Origin: Lentzea kentuckyensis
GTDB lineage: Bacteria; Actinomycetota; Actinomycetes; Mycobacteriales; Pseudonocardiaceae
Assembly: GCF_002150765.1 (NCBI RefSeq)
Contig: NZ_MUYM01000078.1
Span: forward strand, 1 to 37,930
Length of the DNA stretch: 37,930 nt
Direction: 5' to 3'
Both the position numbers and the translations under genes were made by a program. A model generated the notes under the pieces. It saw only the letters and a list, made by a program, of their open reading frames with translations. It had not been told where the DNA came from and did not search any database. Below, piece by piece: positions 1-8,583 of the stretch. The stretch's first letter is position 1; each line of letters opens with the position of its first letter.

Positions 1-447
1 GCGCCTAACGGCCGTTGGTGGCGCGCAGCAGCAGACGCGCGCCGGGGCAGGTCGGCGGTGACGACGTCACGGGCAGCCCTGGTCAACCGGCGTGAGACGT
101 AGGCGAGCGTGGCCACCGTGGCCGCCCGACTGCGGAGCGCCTAACGGCCGTTGGGGGCGCGCAGCAGCAGCGCGCCGGGGGCAGGTCAGCGCCGACCAAC
201 GTCCGGGGAAGTCAGCCCCGGTCAACCCGCGTAAGACACAGACGGGCATGACCGCTCGCCTGCAGAGCGCATAGGGGTCGTGTGCGGCGCGCAGCAGCTG
301 CGCTCTGGAGGCAGGTCGGCAGCGACCACGTCGCGGGGAAGCCCTGGTCAACCGCCGTGAGACACAGACGCGCACGACTGCGGTGGCGGCCCGCTTGCGG
401 AGCGCCTAACGGCCGTTGGTGGTGCGCAGCAGCAGATGCGCACCGGG
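1..447. repeat. Tandem ~133-bp repeat, 3.3 copies
   Basis: Four unit starts are visible at 1, 137, 267 and 402, so the units are 136, 130 and 135 bp and the fourth is cut short near 447. Units 1, 2 and 4 open with GCGCCTAACGGCCGTTGG; unit 3 is diverged here. Each unit then holds a hairpin with an AGCAGCAG-type loop, followed in units 1-3 by GGCAGGTC, GGTCAACC and a GTGAGACAC/T-like block. The array probably runs past the left edge of the window. No credible gene is visible in 1-515; the short open frames there run through the repeats in several frames and look fortuitous. Confidence 0.85.
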
Positions 448-485
448 TTCCCCCAATTTCGATTTTACCGTCCGTCACCTGCTAA

Positions 486-510
486 CCACAGGGTGTTGAT
501 GGGCCTGTGG
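486..510 (-). terminator. Stem-loop after the SDR gene
   Basis: CCACAGG (486-492) and CCTGTGG (504-510) form a perfect 7-bp stem around an 11-nt loop, six bases past the SDR stop codon on the minus strand. No T tract follows, which is usual for actinobacteria. The right arm overlaps a single perfect DnaA-box sequence, TGTGGACAA at 506-514. Confidence 0.5.
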
Positions 511-515
511 ACAAC

Positions 516-1193
516 TCAGCGCGGGCGCGCCCGCACGTTGATCTCGGTGATGTGGGCGTCGGGCGTCGCCAGCACGGCCGACGCCACGGCGCGCCCCACC
601 GAGGCCGGGTCGATGTACTTCGACGGGTCGTACTCGCCGCCCTCCTGGCGTCGCACGTCCTCCTGCATCGGCGTGGCGGTGCGGCCGGGGTAGACCGTGG
701 TCACGCGCAACGTCGGCTCGTCGCCGCGCAGTGCGTCGGCGTAGGCCCGCAGCGCGAACTTCGACGCCGCGTACACGCCCCAGCCCGGGTTCGCGTTCAG
801 GCCGGCGCCCGAGTTGATGAGCACCACGTGGCCCGACGCGGCGCGGAGTTGAGGCAGTACCAGGTTGGTCAGTTCGGCCACCGCGAAGACGTTCACGTCG
901 AACGTGCGGCGCCAGTCGTCCTGGGAGGCCTCGGACAGCGGGCCCAGGAGGGCGATGCCGGCGCTGTGGACGATCACGTCGAGGCGCGCGACGGCACCCA
1001 GGTCGGCTGAGGCGACGTTCGTGAGGTCGAACGGCCACGGCTGTGCTCCGGGGAGTTCCGCTGCCAGCACGGACAGGGACGTTTCGTCGCGTCCACCTAG
1101 CAGAAGATCGTGAGTTGGGGCCAGACTGCGGGCGATGGCCGAGCCGATTCCGCTGGATGCCCCGGTGACGAGGGCGACCGGACGATCACTCAT
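516..1193 (-). CDS. Short-chain dehydrogenase/reductase (SDR)
   Basis: A 225-residue classical SDR, cytosolic, expected to oxidise or reduce a small alcohol or carbonyl compound with NAD(P). The N-terminal Rossmann signature TGASSGIG is at about residues 10-17. The usual NNAG is replaced by HSAG, and the active site YAASK follows an INSG serine segment. A PGRTATPM segment follows, as in many SDRs. The substrate cannot be told from the sequence. The ATG sits 6 nt after TATGTT on the minus strand, so the transcript may be leaderless. The gene is divergent from the MFS transporter with only 14 bp between the start codons, so the two promoters overlap. Confidence 0.9.
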   Translation of the reverse strand: MSDRPVALVTGASSGIGSAIARSLAPTHDLLLGGRDETSLSVLAAELPGAQPWPFDLTNVASADLGAVARLDVIVHSAGIALLGPLSEASQDDWRRTFDVNVFAVAELTNLVLPQLRAASGHVVLINSGAGLNANPGWGVYAASKFALRAYADALRGDEPTLRVTTVYPGRTATPMQEDVRRQEGGEYDPSKYIDPASVGRAVASAVLATPDAHITEINVRARPR

Positions 1194-1207
1194 GGGGGCA
1201 ACATAAC

Positions 1208-2383
1208 GTGCCGAAGAAGCTCATCCTCCCGTATCTGTGCCTGCTCTACTTCATCAACTACCTCGACCGGGTCAACATCGGGTTCGCCGGGCCCAACGGC
1301 ATGTCGGAGGAGCTGAAGCTCTCGGCGACGGTGTTCGGGTTCGCGTCGGGGGTGTTCTTCATCGGGTACCTGATCCTCGAGGTGCCCAGCAACCTGGCGT
1401 TGCACCGGTTCGGGGCGCGGCGGTGGATCGCCCGGATCATGATCAGCTGGGGGATCGTGGCCACGGCCATGGCGTTCGTGCCCAACGGGACCGTGCTGAT
1501 CGTCCTGCGGTTCCTGCTCGGCGTGGCGGAGGCCGGGTTCTTCCCCGGGATCATCCTGTACCTGACGTACTGGTACCCGGAGAAGGAGCGGGCGCGGATC
1601 GTCGCGCTGTTCATGGTGGCGGTGCCGATCTCGACGGCACTCGGGGCCACGTTCAGCGGGTTGCTCATCCAGTGGACCGACTGGCGCACGATGTTCCTGA
1701 TCGAGGGGCTGCCGGCGATCTCGTTGGCGTTCGTGACGTGGTTCTGGTTGCCGGACAAGCCGGAAGAAGCGATCGAGGAACCGCAGAAGGAGCACTGGCC
1801 GCTCAGGAAGGCCCTGACGCACCCGCGGGTTCTGGCGTTGAGCTTCGTGTACTTCGGGATCGTGTACGGGCTGTACACGCTGGGGTTCTTCCTGCCGACG
1901 ATCATCAAGGGGCTCGCGCCGGGAGCGAACGTCGTCGAGCGCGGGCTGATCAACGCGATCCCGTACGCCCTCGGCGCGGTCGCCATGATCCTTTGGGCCA
2001 GGCACGGCGACCGCACCGGAGAACGGAAGTGGCACGTCGCCGCACCGATGTTGCTGGGTGGGGCGGCGATTCCGGTGGCGCTCCACCTCGACAACCCGAT
2101 CGCCGCGATGGTCGCGGTGAGCGTGTGCGCGATCGGCGTCTGTGCCGCCCTGCCCACGTTCTGGGCGCTTCCCACCAGCTTCCTGGGCGGCACCGCTGCG
2201 GCGGGCGGGATCGCGTTGATCAACTCACTGGGCAACGTGAGCGGGTTCGTCGCTCCTTACGTGACCGGATGGCTGCGCGACCTGACCGGGACCCAGAAGA
2301 CCGGCCTCTGGGTCGTCGGCATCACGATGGTCAGCGCGGCGGTGGTCGCCCTGGTTCAGAGGGCGGGGACGGAGAAGGTGTAG
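1208..2383 (+). CDS. MFS transporter, anion:cation symporter-like
   Basis: A 391-residue membrane protein with about 12 hydrophobic segments. The opening LPYLCLLYFINYLDRVNIGFA is typical of the anion:cation symporter (ACS) branch of the major facilitator superfamily, which takes up organic acids such as tartrate, phthalate or sugar acids. After helix 2 the conserved loop reads HRFGARRWIAR. A charged cytoplasmic loop (DKPEEAIEEPQKE) separates the two six-helix halves. The start is GTG; a G-rich stretch lies about 10 nt upstream. The 3' end overlaps the converging DUF3455 gene by 28 bp. The substrate is unknown; the divergent SDR could act on it, but that is only inference. Confidence 0.9.
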   Translation: MPKKLILPYLCLLYFINYLDRVNIGFAGPNGMSEELKLSATVFGFASGVFFIGYLILEVPSNLALHRFGARRWIARIMISWGIVATAMAFVPNGTVLIVLRFLLGVAEAGFFPGIILYLTYWYPEKERARIVALFMVAVPISTALGATFSGLLIQWTDWRTMFLIEGLPAISLAFVTWFWLPDKPEEAIEEPQKEHWPLRKALTHPRVLALSFVYFGIVYGLYTLGFFLPTIIKGLAPGANVVERGLINAIPYALGAVAMILWARHGDRTGERKWHVAAPMLLGGAAIPVALHLDNPIAAMVAVSVCAIGVCAALPTFWALPTSFLGGTAAAGGIALINSLGNVSGFVAPYVTGWLRDLTGTQKTGLWVVGITMVSAAVVALVQRAGTEKV

Positions 2384-2895
2384 AGCGCCTCGTAGTGCAC
2401 GGACGTCTGGGCGCCTTCGGTGCAACCGCCTGCCGGTGCGAGGCCGCCCTTGGTGGCGAGGCGCTGCACGTAGCTGACGCCGGCGAACGTGCCGGCGCCC
2501 CTGGTCGACTTGGCCTTCAGCAGGAGCTCCGGAACCGCTCCTGGCACCTCGTTGCGGGCGCCGTCGACCGGGGCGGCCTCGACCGCGCTGCCGTCGACGG
2601 TGGACACCCAGATCGGGCCGCGCGTGTGCAGGGCGACCGCACGGCCGAGGCGGTCCGCCAGGGTGGCGGCGGGTTCCAGGCCCTTCCAGGCGCCTGTTGT
2701 GCAGGTGTAGGTCTGCACACCCTTGGCGTAGAACTTGGCGACGAGCTTGTTGCCGGGTGGCACCTGGACCGCGGGTGCGACGCGCGCCTCCGAGGTGTCC
2801 ATGGCCGCGGGCGTCGGCGCGGCGGTGGAGCCGACGCCTCCCACGGCGATCCCGAGCAGAGTTGCAGAGATCAAAACGAAACCAGCGTGCTTCAT
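2356..2895 (-). CDS. Secreted DUF3455 family protein
   Basis: A protein of about 179 residues with an N-terminal signal peptide (MKHAGFVLISATLLGIAVGG, then an Ala-rich cleavage region). The body matches the DUF3455 pattern as I recall it: VPPGNKLVAKFYAKGVQTYTC near the start, then W, an ALHTRGPIW segment, DGSAVEA, and a C-terminal VSYVQRL...GGLAP...C part. Two cysteines, in TYTC and GGC, could pair outside the cell. The molecular function of this family is not known to me. ATG at 2895 is preferred over the adjacent GTG at 2898 because AGGAG lies 6 nt before the ATG. It converges with and overlaps the MFS gene by 28 bp. Confidence 0.85.
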   Translation of the reverse strand: MKHAGFVLISATLLGIAVGGVGSTAAPTPAAMDTSEARVAPAVQVPPGNKLVAKFYAKGVQTYTCTTGAWKGLEPAATLADRLGRAVALHTRGPIWVSTVDGSAVEAAPVDGARNEVPGAVPELLLKAKSTRGAGTFAGVSYVQRLATKGGLAPAGGCTEGAQTSVHYEALYTFSVPAL

Positions 2896-2940
2896 CACTC
2901 ACTCCTAGTGGACAGACAGTGCGACGTGTCTCTCGTTCGA

Positions 2941-2977
2941 GCGGTGCAGCCACCAGGGCCTACGGCCTGGTGACCGC
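2941..2977. terminator. Imperfect hairpin between phoX1 and DUF3455 genes
   Basis: CACCAGGGCC (2951-2960) and GGCCTGGTG (2964-2972) pair with one bulged G. GCGGT/ACCGC may extend the stem outward. It lies in the 208-bp gap between the phosphatase stop (3104) and the DUF3455 start, so it could end phoX1 transcription or form part of the DUF3455 5' leader. Nothing else is recognised in this gap. Confidence 0.35.
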
Positions 2978-3103
2978 ACCGGTTCAAACGACTCCACCAA
3001 GTGAGACGGTGAGTGCGGTGCGTGAGGAAGCCGAAGCTCACTCCAAAGTAGACAGCCAATGTGGACGTTCCCGTCGGCTGGCTGAGTGAGCCGAGCGACC
3101 GGA

Positions 3104-5203
3104 TCAGTCGCAGATCTTGCGACGGTCCTTGCGCCACACCACCGCGACGGACGGACGCGGCTGCGAGGTGCCACCGTCCGGCCAGTGCGAGAGCGGGTTG
3201 TTCGCCGAAGCGCCGTCGATCTCACCGGGGTGCTGCACGGACACCAGCACGAAGTCCTCGGTGACGACCGGGCCACAGGTCTCCGCCCCGATGGGCACGG
3301 TGAGGAACTGCTTCACCTGGCCGCGGCGCTTGCCGGCGACGGGCACCGCGAACAGACCGTCGTTGGATCCCAGGGCGTTGCCGTCCGTGGAGATCCACAG
3401 GTTGCCGTGCGAGTCGAACGCGACGTTGTCCGGGCACGAGATCGGGCTGACCTGCGACTTGTCGAAGCCGCCGAAGTACGTGCCGGGGTCCTTCGGGTCA
3501 CCGCAGAGCAGCAGCAGCTTCCACGAGAACGTGGTCGCCGTGTTGTCGCTGCGGCGCTCCTCGATCTCGAGGATGTGGCCGTGCTTGTTGTTGACGCGCG
3601 GCGCGACCTCGGTGGGGCCTTCCTTGCCCGCCTTGCCGCGGTCGGTGTTGTTCGTCAGCGCGGCGTAGATCCGGCGGTTGTGCAGCGAGGGCTCGACGTC
3701 CTCCGGGCGGTCCATCTTCGTGGCGCCCATCTTGTCCGCGGCCAGCCGCGTGAAAACGTAGACCTCTTCGGCGGTGAAGCCCGGCACGAACGACTTGTCG
3801 TTGTGCGCCAGCGCGATCCACTCGCCGCTGCCGTCGAACTCGCCGTCCTTGGGCAGCGTGCCGTCACCGGTGATCTCGGCGGCAGGGCTGTCGCCGGTGA
3901 ACTTGGCGACGTAGAGCGTGCCCTTGTCCAGCAAGCGCTTGTTGTGCTCGCGGGCGCGCTTCGAGTTGCCCTTCATGTAGCGCTCGTCCGTGACGAACTT
4001 GTACATGTAGTCGAAGCGCTCGTCGTCACCCATGTACGCGACGACACGGCCGTCCTTGGCGACGATGACGTTCGCGCCCTCGTGCTTGAAGCGGCCGAGC
4101 GCGGTGTGCTTGACCGGCGTCGACTTCGGGTCGAGCGGGTCGATCTCCACGATCCAGCCGAACCTGTTGGCTTCGTTCGGTTCCTGGGACAGGTCGAAAC
4201 GCTTGTCGAACTTCTCCCACTTGCGCGTCGACGCGCCGCCGCTCATGCCGTAGCGGGCGAGCTTGGCCTTCGTGTCCGGGTCGGTCACCTGGCTCGCGTT
4301 GGCGAAGTACTGGTTGAAGTTCTCCTCGCCGGACAGGATCGTGCCCCACGGCGTGACGCCACCGGAGCAGTTGTTCTGCGTGCCCAGCACCGTCTTGCCG
4401 GTCGGGTCGGCGGAGGTCTTGAGGTACTTCGAACCGGCGGCGGGGCCACGCACCTCGAACGGCGTGGTCAGCGTGATCCGGCGGTTGTACTTCTCCATGT
4501 CGTCCGGGCAGACGAAGAGCTTGCCGGTGCGGGGGTCGCGGTCGACCATCACGACCGACAGGCCGTGCGCTTCCCACGCGATCTTGGCGTGCTTCTCGGT
4601 GATCTTGTCCGGCGCCCAGTCCTTGAACATGAACGACTCGCTCGTGTACTCGTGGTTGCTCACCATGAGCCAGCTGTCGTGGTAACCGGGCACCGGGACG
4701 AGGCCGCAGAAGTCGTTGTTGAAGCCGAACTGCTTGGCCTGCGCCTCTGGCGTCTGGTTGTCGAAGTCGAACTTCGGCGCGTCCGGCAGCACCGGGTCGC
4801 CCCAGCGGATCACGACGTCCTGCTGGAAACCCTTCGGCACCGCGATCTGGTCGAGGGTGTTGGGCGCCACCGGCTCGAAGTTGAGTCCGTCGTTGTTGTT
4901 GCCGCGGCCCAGGTTCAGGTCGAGGTCGACGTCCACGTTCACCGGAGCGGCAGCGGCCGTACCGGACAGGGCGAGCGCACCGGCGCCCGCGACCGCGACG
5001 ACCGCGCCCGCCTTCAGCATGCCGCGGCGGCTCACGACCTCCTTGACGACGTCGCCGAAGTACGCGTTCCGCGACGAGTTGGGCGCCTCGTGCGCACACG
5101 CGTTGCCGCAGCGGAACTCGCAGGTGACGGCCTGACGCCCGAGCGGGTGGTTCGTCGGGAGCAGGGGCAGCATGCGGCGGCCCCGGTCAGTGGATGAGGA
5201 CAC
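3104..5203 (-). CDS. phoX: Tat-exported alkaline phosphatase PhoX (copy 1)
   Basis: A 699-residue PhoX family (DUF839) phosphomonoesterase, which releases phosphate from organic phosphates outside the membrane using calcium and iron. A long N-region (about 58 residues, with the cysteine motif TCEFRCGNAC) precedes the twin-arginine signal SRRGMLKAG and its hydrophobic core ending in AAAAP. The conserved NNCSGGVTPWGTILSGEE block holds the cysteine expected to bind iron. Later blocks include GRFKHEGANV, YMGDDERFDYMYKF, SPDNVAFDSHGNLWISTDG and ETCGPVVTED. GTG at 5203 is chosen because GGAGG stands 5 nt before it. It lies downstream of a second phoX on the same strand, separated by a terminator-like hairpin. 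Confidence 0.93.
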   Translation of the reverse strand: MSSSTDRGRRMLPLLPTNHPLGRQAVTCEFRCGNACAHEAPNSSRNAYFGDVVKEVVSRRGMLKAGAVVAVAGAGALALSGTAAAAPVNVDVDLDLNLGRGNNNDGLNFEPVAPNTLDQIAVPKGFQQDVVIRWGDPVLPDAPKFDFDNQTPEAQAKQFGFNNDFCGLVPVPGYHDSWLMVSNHEYTSESFMFKDWAPDKITEKHAKIAWEAHGLSVVMVDRDPRTGKLFVCPDDMEKYNRRITLTTPFEVRGPAAGSKYLKTSADPTGKTVLGTQNNCSGGVTPWGTILSGEENFNQYFANASQVTDPDTKAKLARYGMSGGASTRKWEKFDKRFDLSQEPNEANRFGWIVEIDPLDPKSTPVKHTALGRFKHEGANVIVAKDGRVVAYMGDDERFDYMYKFVTDERYMKGNSKRAREHNKRLLDKGTLYVAKFTGDSPAAEITGDGTLPKDGEFDGSGEWIALAHNDKSFVPGFTAEEVYVFTRLAADKMGATKMDRPEDVEPSLHNRRIYAALTNNTDRGKAGKEGPTEVAPRVNNKHGHILEIEERRSDNTATTFSWKLLLLCGDPKDPGTYFGGFDKSQVSPISCPDNVAFDSHGNLWISTDGNALGSNDGLFAVPVAGKRRGQVKQFLTVPIGAETCGPVVTEDFVLVSVQHPGEIDGASANNPLSHWPDGGTSQPRPSVAVVWRKDRRKICD

Positions 5204-5260
5204 GCAGGCCTCCGAGATCGGTCAGTGTGGGAACTGGCCGAACCTAAGAGCCCAACGAGA

Positions 5261-5293
5261 TCGCCTGCCGTCCAGCAGATGAACGGCAGGCGA
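5261..5293 (-). terminator. Terminator between the two phoX genes
   Basis: TCGCCTGCCGT (5261-5271) and ACGGCAGGCGA (5283-5293) are perfectly complementary over 11 bp around an 11-nt loop. It lies 40 bp beyond the phoX copy 2 stop, so it probably ends that transcript and leaves copy 1 with its own promoter. Confidence 0.75.
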
Positions 5294-5332
5294 ACTCGTA
5301 CTACGCCCTAACGATCACGGCACGCAGCGTGA

Positions 5333-7354
5333 TCAACCGATTTCACCCAGCTGACGGCGGCCCTTGCGCCACACCGCGACGACCGACGGACGCGGCCGCG
5401 AGGTGCCCCGATCCGGCCAGTTGGAAGCGGGCTTGTCGGCACTCGCGCCGTCCACCTCACCGGGGTGCTGGACGCACACGGTGATCACCCGCTCGCCGAT
5501 CACCGGGCCGCAGGTCTCGCCGCCGCGCGGCACCGTGAGGAACAGCTTGAGGTGCCCGCGTTCCGGCCCTTCCAGCGGCACGCCGTAGAGGCCGTCGTTC
5601 AGCCCGTCCAGCTTGCCGTCGGCGTCGGTGGAGATCCACAGGTTCCCGTACCGGTCAAATGCCACGTTGTCCGGACTGGAGATCGGGCTGACCTGCGACT
5701 TGTCGTAGCCGCCGAAGTAGGTGTTCGGGTCGTCCGGGAAGCCGCAGACCAGGAACAGGTCCCAGCCGAACGTGAGCGCGAGCGCGTCGCCGCGGCGTTC
5801 GGTCAGCTCCAGCACCTGCCCGTGCCGGTTGTTGATGCGCGGGTTCGGCTCGGTCGGGCCTTCCTTGCCCGCGGTGACGCCGCGCTCGACGTTGTTGCTG
5901 AGCGCGCAGTAGACCGTGCCGGTGCGCGGGTGGCACTGGATGTCCTCGGGACGGTCCATCTTGGTCGCGCCGACCTTGTCCGCCGCGATGCGCGTGAAGA
6001 CGTAGACCTCTTCTGCGGTCATGCCCGGCACGAACGACTTCATGCCGGCCGCCAGCGGGATCCACTCGCCGGTGCCGTCGAACTTCCCGTCGCTGGGCAG
6101 CTTTCCGGTGCCGTCGATCTCGCTCGCCGGGCTGTCGCCCTTGAAGCGCGCGACGTAGAGCGTGCCGTCGTCGAGCAACGTCATGTTGTGGCGGCGCGCG
6201 GCCTTGCTGTTGCCGTGCTTCATCTTGCCGTTCGAGATGAACTTGTAGATGTACTCGAACCGCTCGTCGTCACCGGAGTACGCGACGACGCGGCCGTCGT
6301 CGGCGACGCGGATGTTCGCGGTCTCGTGCTTGAACCGGCCGAGGTGCGTGTGCTTGATCGGCGTCGAGTCCGGGTCGTTGGGATCCAGCTCGATGATCCA
6401 GCCGAACCTGTTGACCTCGTTGGGTTCCTGCGCGAGGTCCCAGCGCTTGTCGAAGCGCTCCCACTTGCGCGTGGTCGCGGTGCCGGTGACGCCGTAGCGG
6501 GTGAGCCTCGGGTCGTTGCGGCCGGCGGCGTTGGCGAAGTACTGGTTGAAGTTCTCCTCGCCGGACAGGATCGTGCCCCACGGCGTGACGCCGCCGGAGC
6601 AGTTGTTGATCGTGCCGAAGACCTTCTTGCCGGTCGGGTCGACGGAGGTCTTCAACAGGTCGCTGCCCGCGGCCGGCCCGCGCACCTCGAACGGCGTGTT
6701 CAGCGTGATGCGGCGGTTGTACTTGCTGAACCTCGGCCGGTAGTGGCCGGAGAACAGCGAGCGCTTGATCATGAACACCGAGAGGCCGTGCGCGGCCCAG
6801 GCGATCTTCACCTGTTCCTCGGTGGGGTTCGCGGCGCTGTAGCCGCTGAACATGAACGGCTCGCTGGTGTACTCGTGGTTGGTGACCATGATCCCGGTCA
6901 GTTCCAACGGGTCCAGCGGCAGGATGGCGGCGAAGTCGCAGTTGAAGCCGAACTGCTTCTCCTGCTTCGCGGCGGTCTGGTTGTCGAAGTCGAACTCCGG
7001 GACACCGGGGAAGAGCGGGTCGCCCCAGCGGATCACGATTCCCTGTTCGTACCCCTCGGGGATGACGACCTCGTCCTTGGTGTTCACCTCGACGGGCTTG
7101 AAGTCGAGTCCCTTCGGCGGGCGGTGGCCCTGGGCCTCTGGCTCAGCGGCAGCGGCGGTCGCGGGCAGTGCGACCGTCGCGGCGGCAGCGACCACGGCAC
7201 CGGCCTTGAGCGCGGTGCGGCGGCTGACGAGATCACCGAAGTAGGGGTTCTCAGATGTGTTCGGGACGTCGTGGAAGCACGCGTCCCCGCAGCGATACTC
7301 GCATGTCACCGCTGCTCTGCCGACACGGTGGTTGACGAGTGGCAGAGGGATCAT
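5333..7354 (-). CDS. phoX: Tat-exported alkaline phosphatase PhoX (copy 2)
   Basis: A 673-residue paralogue of the neighbouring phosphatase. It has the same architecture: an N-region with TCEYRCGDAC, a twin-arginine signal (SRRTALKAG followed by an Ala-rich core), then the DUF839 catalytic body. The NNCSGGVTPWGTILSGEE block and the SSPDNVAFDRYGNLWISTD block are nearly identical to copy 1. It differs in surface loops and lacks some acidic stretches, so the pair may differ in substrate or metal preference (inference). ATG at 7354 is preceded by AGGAGG at a 7-nt distance. Only 56 bp separate it from the upstream MFS gene. Confidence 0.93.
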   Translation of the reverse strand: MIPLPLVNHRVGRAAVTCEYRCGDACFHDVPNTSENPYFGDLVSRRTALKAGAVVAAAATVALPATAAAAEPEAQGHRPPKGLDFKPVEVNTKDEVVIPEGYEQGIVIRWGDPLFPGVPEFDFDNQTAAKQEKQFGFNCDFAAILPLDPLELTGIMVTNHEYTSEPFMFSGYSAANPTEEQVKIAWAAHGLSVFMIKRSLFSGHYRPRFSKYNRRITLNTPFEVRGPAAGSDLLKTSVDPTGKKVFGTINNCSGGVTPWGTILSGEENFNQYFANAAGRNDPRLTRYGVTGTATTRKWERFDKRWDLAQEPNEVNRFGWIIELDPNDPDSTPIKHTHLGRFKHETANIRVADDGRVVAYSGDDERFEYIYKFISNGKMKHGNSKAARRHNMTLLDDGTLYVARFKGDSPASEIDGTGKLPSDGKFDGTGEWIPLAAGMKSFVPGMTAEEVYVFTRIAADKVGATKMDRPEDIQCHPRTGTVYCALSNNVERGVTAGKEGPTEPNPRINNRHGQVLELTERRGDALALTFGWDLFLVCGFPDDPNTYFGGYDKSQVSPISSPDNVAFDRYGNLWISTDADGKLDGLNDGLYGVPLEGPERGHLKLFLTVPRGGETCGPVIGERVITVCVQHPGEVDGASADKPASNWPDRGTSRPRPSVVAVWRKGRRQLGEIG

Positions 7355-7365
7355 GTGGTGGCCTC

Positions 7366-7399
7366 CTACGGTCGGTTCGGGAACCGGAACCGACCGTAG
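7366..7399 (-). terminator. Hairpin between MFS exporter and phoX copy 2
   Basis: CTACGGTCGGTTC (7366-7378) and GAACCGACCGTAG (7387-7399) form a perfect 13-bp stem with an 8-nt loop. It starts 12 bp after the MFS stop codon, so it reads as that gene's terminator. Its lower arm reaches the phoX2 Shine-Dalgarno sequence, so it could also affect phoX2 translation. Confidence 0.7.
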
Positions 7400-7420
7400 T
7401 TCACCGTCCGTTAACCGACT
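7399..7420 (+). promoter_or_regulatory. Candidate PHO box (PhoP-type direct repeat)
   Basis: Two adjacent 11-nt units, GTTCACCGTCC and GTTAACCGACT, resemble the Streptomyces PhoP direct-repeat PHO box (GTTCACC core). The site lies 45 bp upstream of the phoX2 start codon and overlaps the 3' end of the MFS gene. The position suits phosphate control of phoX2, but the repeats read on the strand opposite to the gene and the second unit has a core mismatch. Confidence 0.4.
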
Positions 7421-8577
7421 AGCTGCTCGCTCGCGATCACGACTTCCGTAGGTACCTCGCGCGTATCAGTTCGGTTGAACGTCAGCAGCACCGCCGCGAC
7501 GGCACAGAGGACGGCCGCGACGACGAACGGCTGGGCGAGGTGGCTCACGAACGTCGCCGCCAGCGCACCGCCGAGCCAGCGCAGGAAGTTGTACCCGGCG
7601 CTCGCGACCGGCCGCGGCGCGTCGCTGACGCTCATCGCGGTACCGGTGAACAGCGTGTTCAACAGGCCGGAGACCAGGCCGCTGACGATCACCGCTACCA
7701 CCAGCAGCGGCTTGCTGGGCACCGCCATCAGCAGCATCAACACGGCGAACGCGAGCACGGACCCGATGATCGCGGCCTTCTCGCCGACGCGGTCCGCGAG
7801 CCGTGGCGCGAGGAAGACGCTGGAGACCGCGACGCACACGCCCCAGCCGAAGAAGATCAGGCCGATCTCGACGGCACCCCACCGCAGCACGAACGGCGAC
7901 CAGGCGAGCACCGTGAAGAACGCGGCCGTGTACAGCGCGGCGCCGATCGAGGTGCGCAGCAGAACGGGGCGCCTGAGGGCCTTGAGCGGGTCGAGCACGC
8001 TGATCTTCGGACGTTCCTGGTGCGAGTCCTTGGCCAGGAACGTTGCACAAAGGATCAACGCCACGGCCATCAGGATCGCGGTGCCGAGGAACGGTCCGCG
8101 CCAGGAGATGCTGCCGAGCAGGGCGCCGAGCAGCGGCCCGACGCTCAGGCCGAGACCGAGCGCGGCCTCGTAGAGCAGAATCGCCGCCTTCTGCCCGCCG
8201 CTGGCCGCGCCGACGATGACGCTGAGCGCGGTCGCGATGAAGAACGCGTTGCCGAGCCCCCAGACGGCCCGCAGCCCCACGAGTTGGCCGATGCTCCCTG
8301 CCGCCGAGCACGCCAGCGTGGCGATGACGATCAGCGCGAGCCCGCCGACGAGCGTGCGCTTGGCCCCGAACCTCGCCGTCGCGGCGCCCGTGAAGAGCAT
8401 CGCCACGACCTGAACACCGAGGTAGGAGGAGAAGAGGAGGGTGACCTGCGCGGGTGTTGCGTGCAGACCCTCCGCGATGGACAACAGGATCGGGTCCACG
8501 AGCCCGATCCCCATGAAGGCGATGACCGCGGCGAACGCTGTGATCCACACCTGCTTGGGCTGAGCCTTGAAATTCAC
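7411..8577 (-). CDS. MFS drug-efflux-type transporter
   Basis: A 388-residue protein with about 12 hydrophobic helices, like the DHA1 group of the major facilitator superfamily, proton-driven exporters of small toxic molecules. The helix 2-3 loop reads GAATARFGAKRTLVGG, the usual antiporter motif A region, and the opening GIGLVDPILLSIAEGL is common in this branch. The start codon is GTG at 8577, 6 nt after TAGGAT (-10), so a leaderless message is likely. The -10 overlaps a perfect inverted repeat, which suggests control by a local repressor. Its substrate is not evident. Confidence 0.9.
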   Translation of the reverse strand: MNFKAQPKQVWITAFAAVIAFMGIGLVDPILLSIAEGLHATPAQVTLLFSSYLGVQVVAMLFTGAATARFGAKRTLVGGLALIVIATLACSAAGSIGQLVGLRAVWGLGNAFFIATALSVIVGAASGGQKAAILLYEAALGLGLSVGPLLGALLGSISWRGPFLGTAILMAVALILCATFLAKDSHQERPKISVLDPLKALRRPVLLRTSIGAALYTAAFFTVLAWSPFVLRWGAVEIGLIFFGWGVCVAVSSVFLAPRLADRVGEKAAIIGSVLAFAVLMLLMAVPSKPLLVVAVIVSGLVSGLLNTLFTGTAMSVSDAPRPVASAGYNFLRWLGGALAATFVSHLAQPFVVAAVLCAVAAVLLTFNRTDTREVPTEVVIASEQLVG

Positions 8578-8583
8578 TTCGCC

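Noticed and set aside
1..447. Possible CRISPR array
   Set aside because: The repeats are adjacent ~133-bp units with diverged copies; there are no short identical repeats alternating with unique spacers and no cas genes.
506..514. Single perfect DnaA box TGTGGACAA near the SDR 3' end
   Set aside because: One isolated 9-mer is expected by chance at this scale, and it is explained as part of a terminator arm.
1237..2973. Plus-strand frame of 578 codons across the MFS and DUF3455 genes
   Set aside because: It runs through two genes with clear family motifs in other frames and has an Arg/Gly-rich composition typical of shadows.
5465..7399. Long plus-strand open frame opposite phoX copy 2
   Set aside because: Low-complexity Val/Arg/Ala composition, no motif, and exactly antisense to a well-conserved phosphatase.
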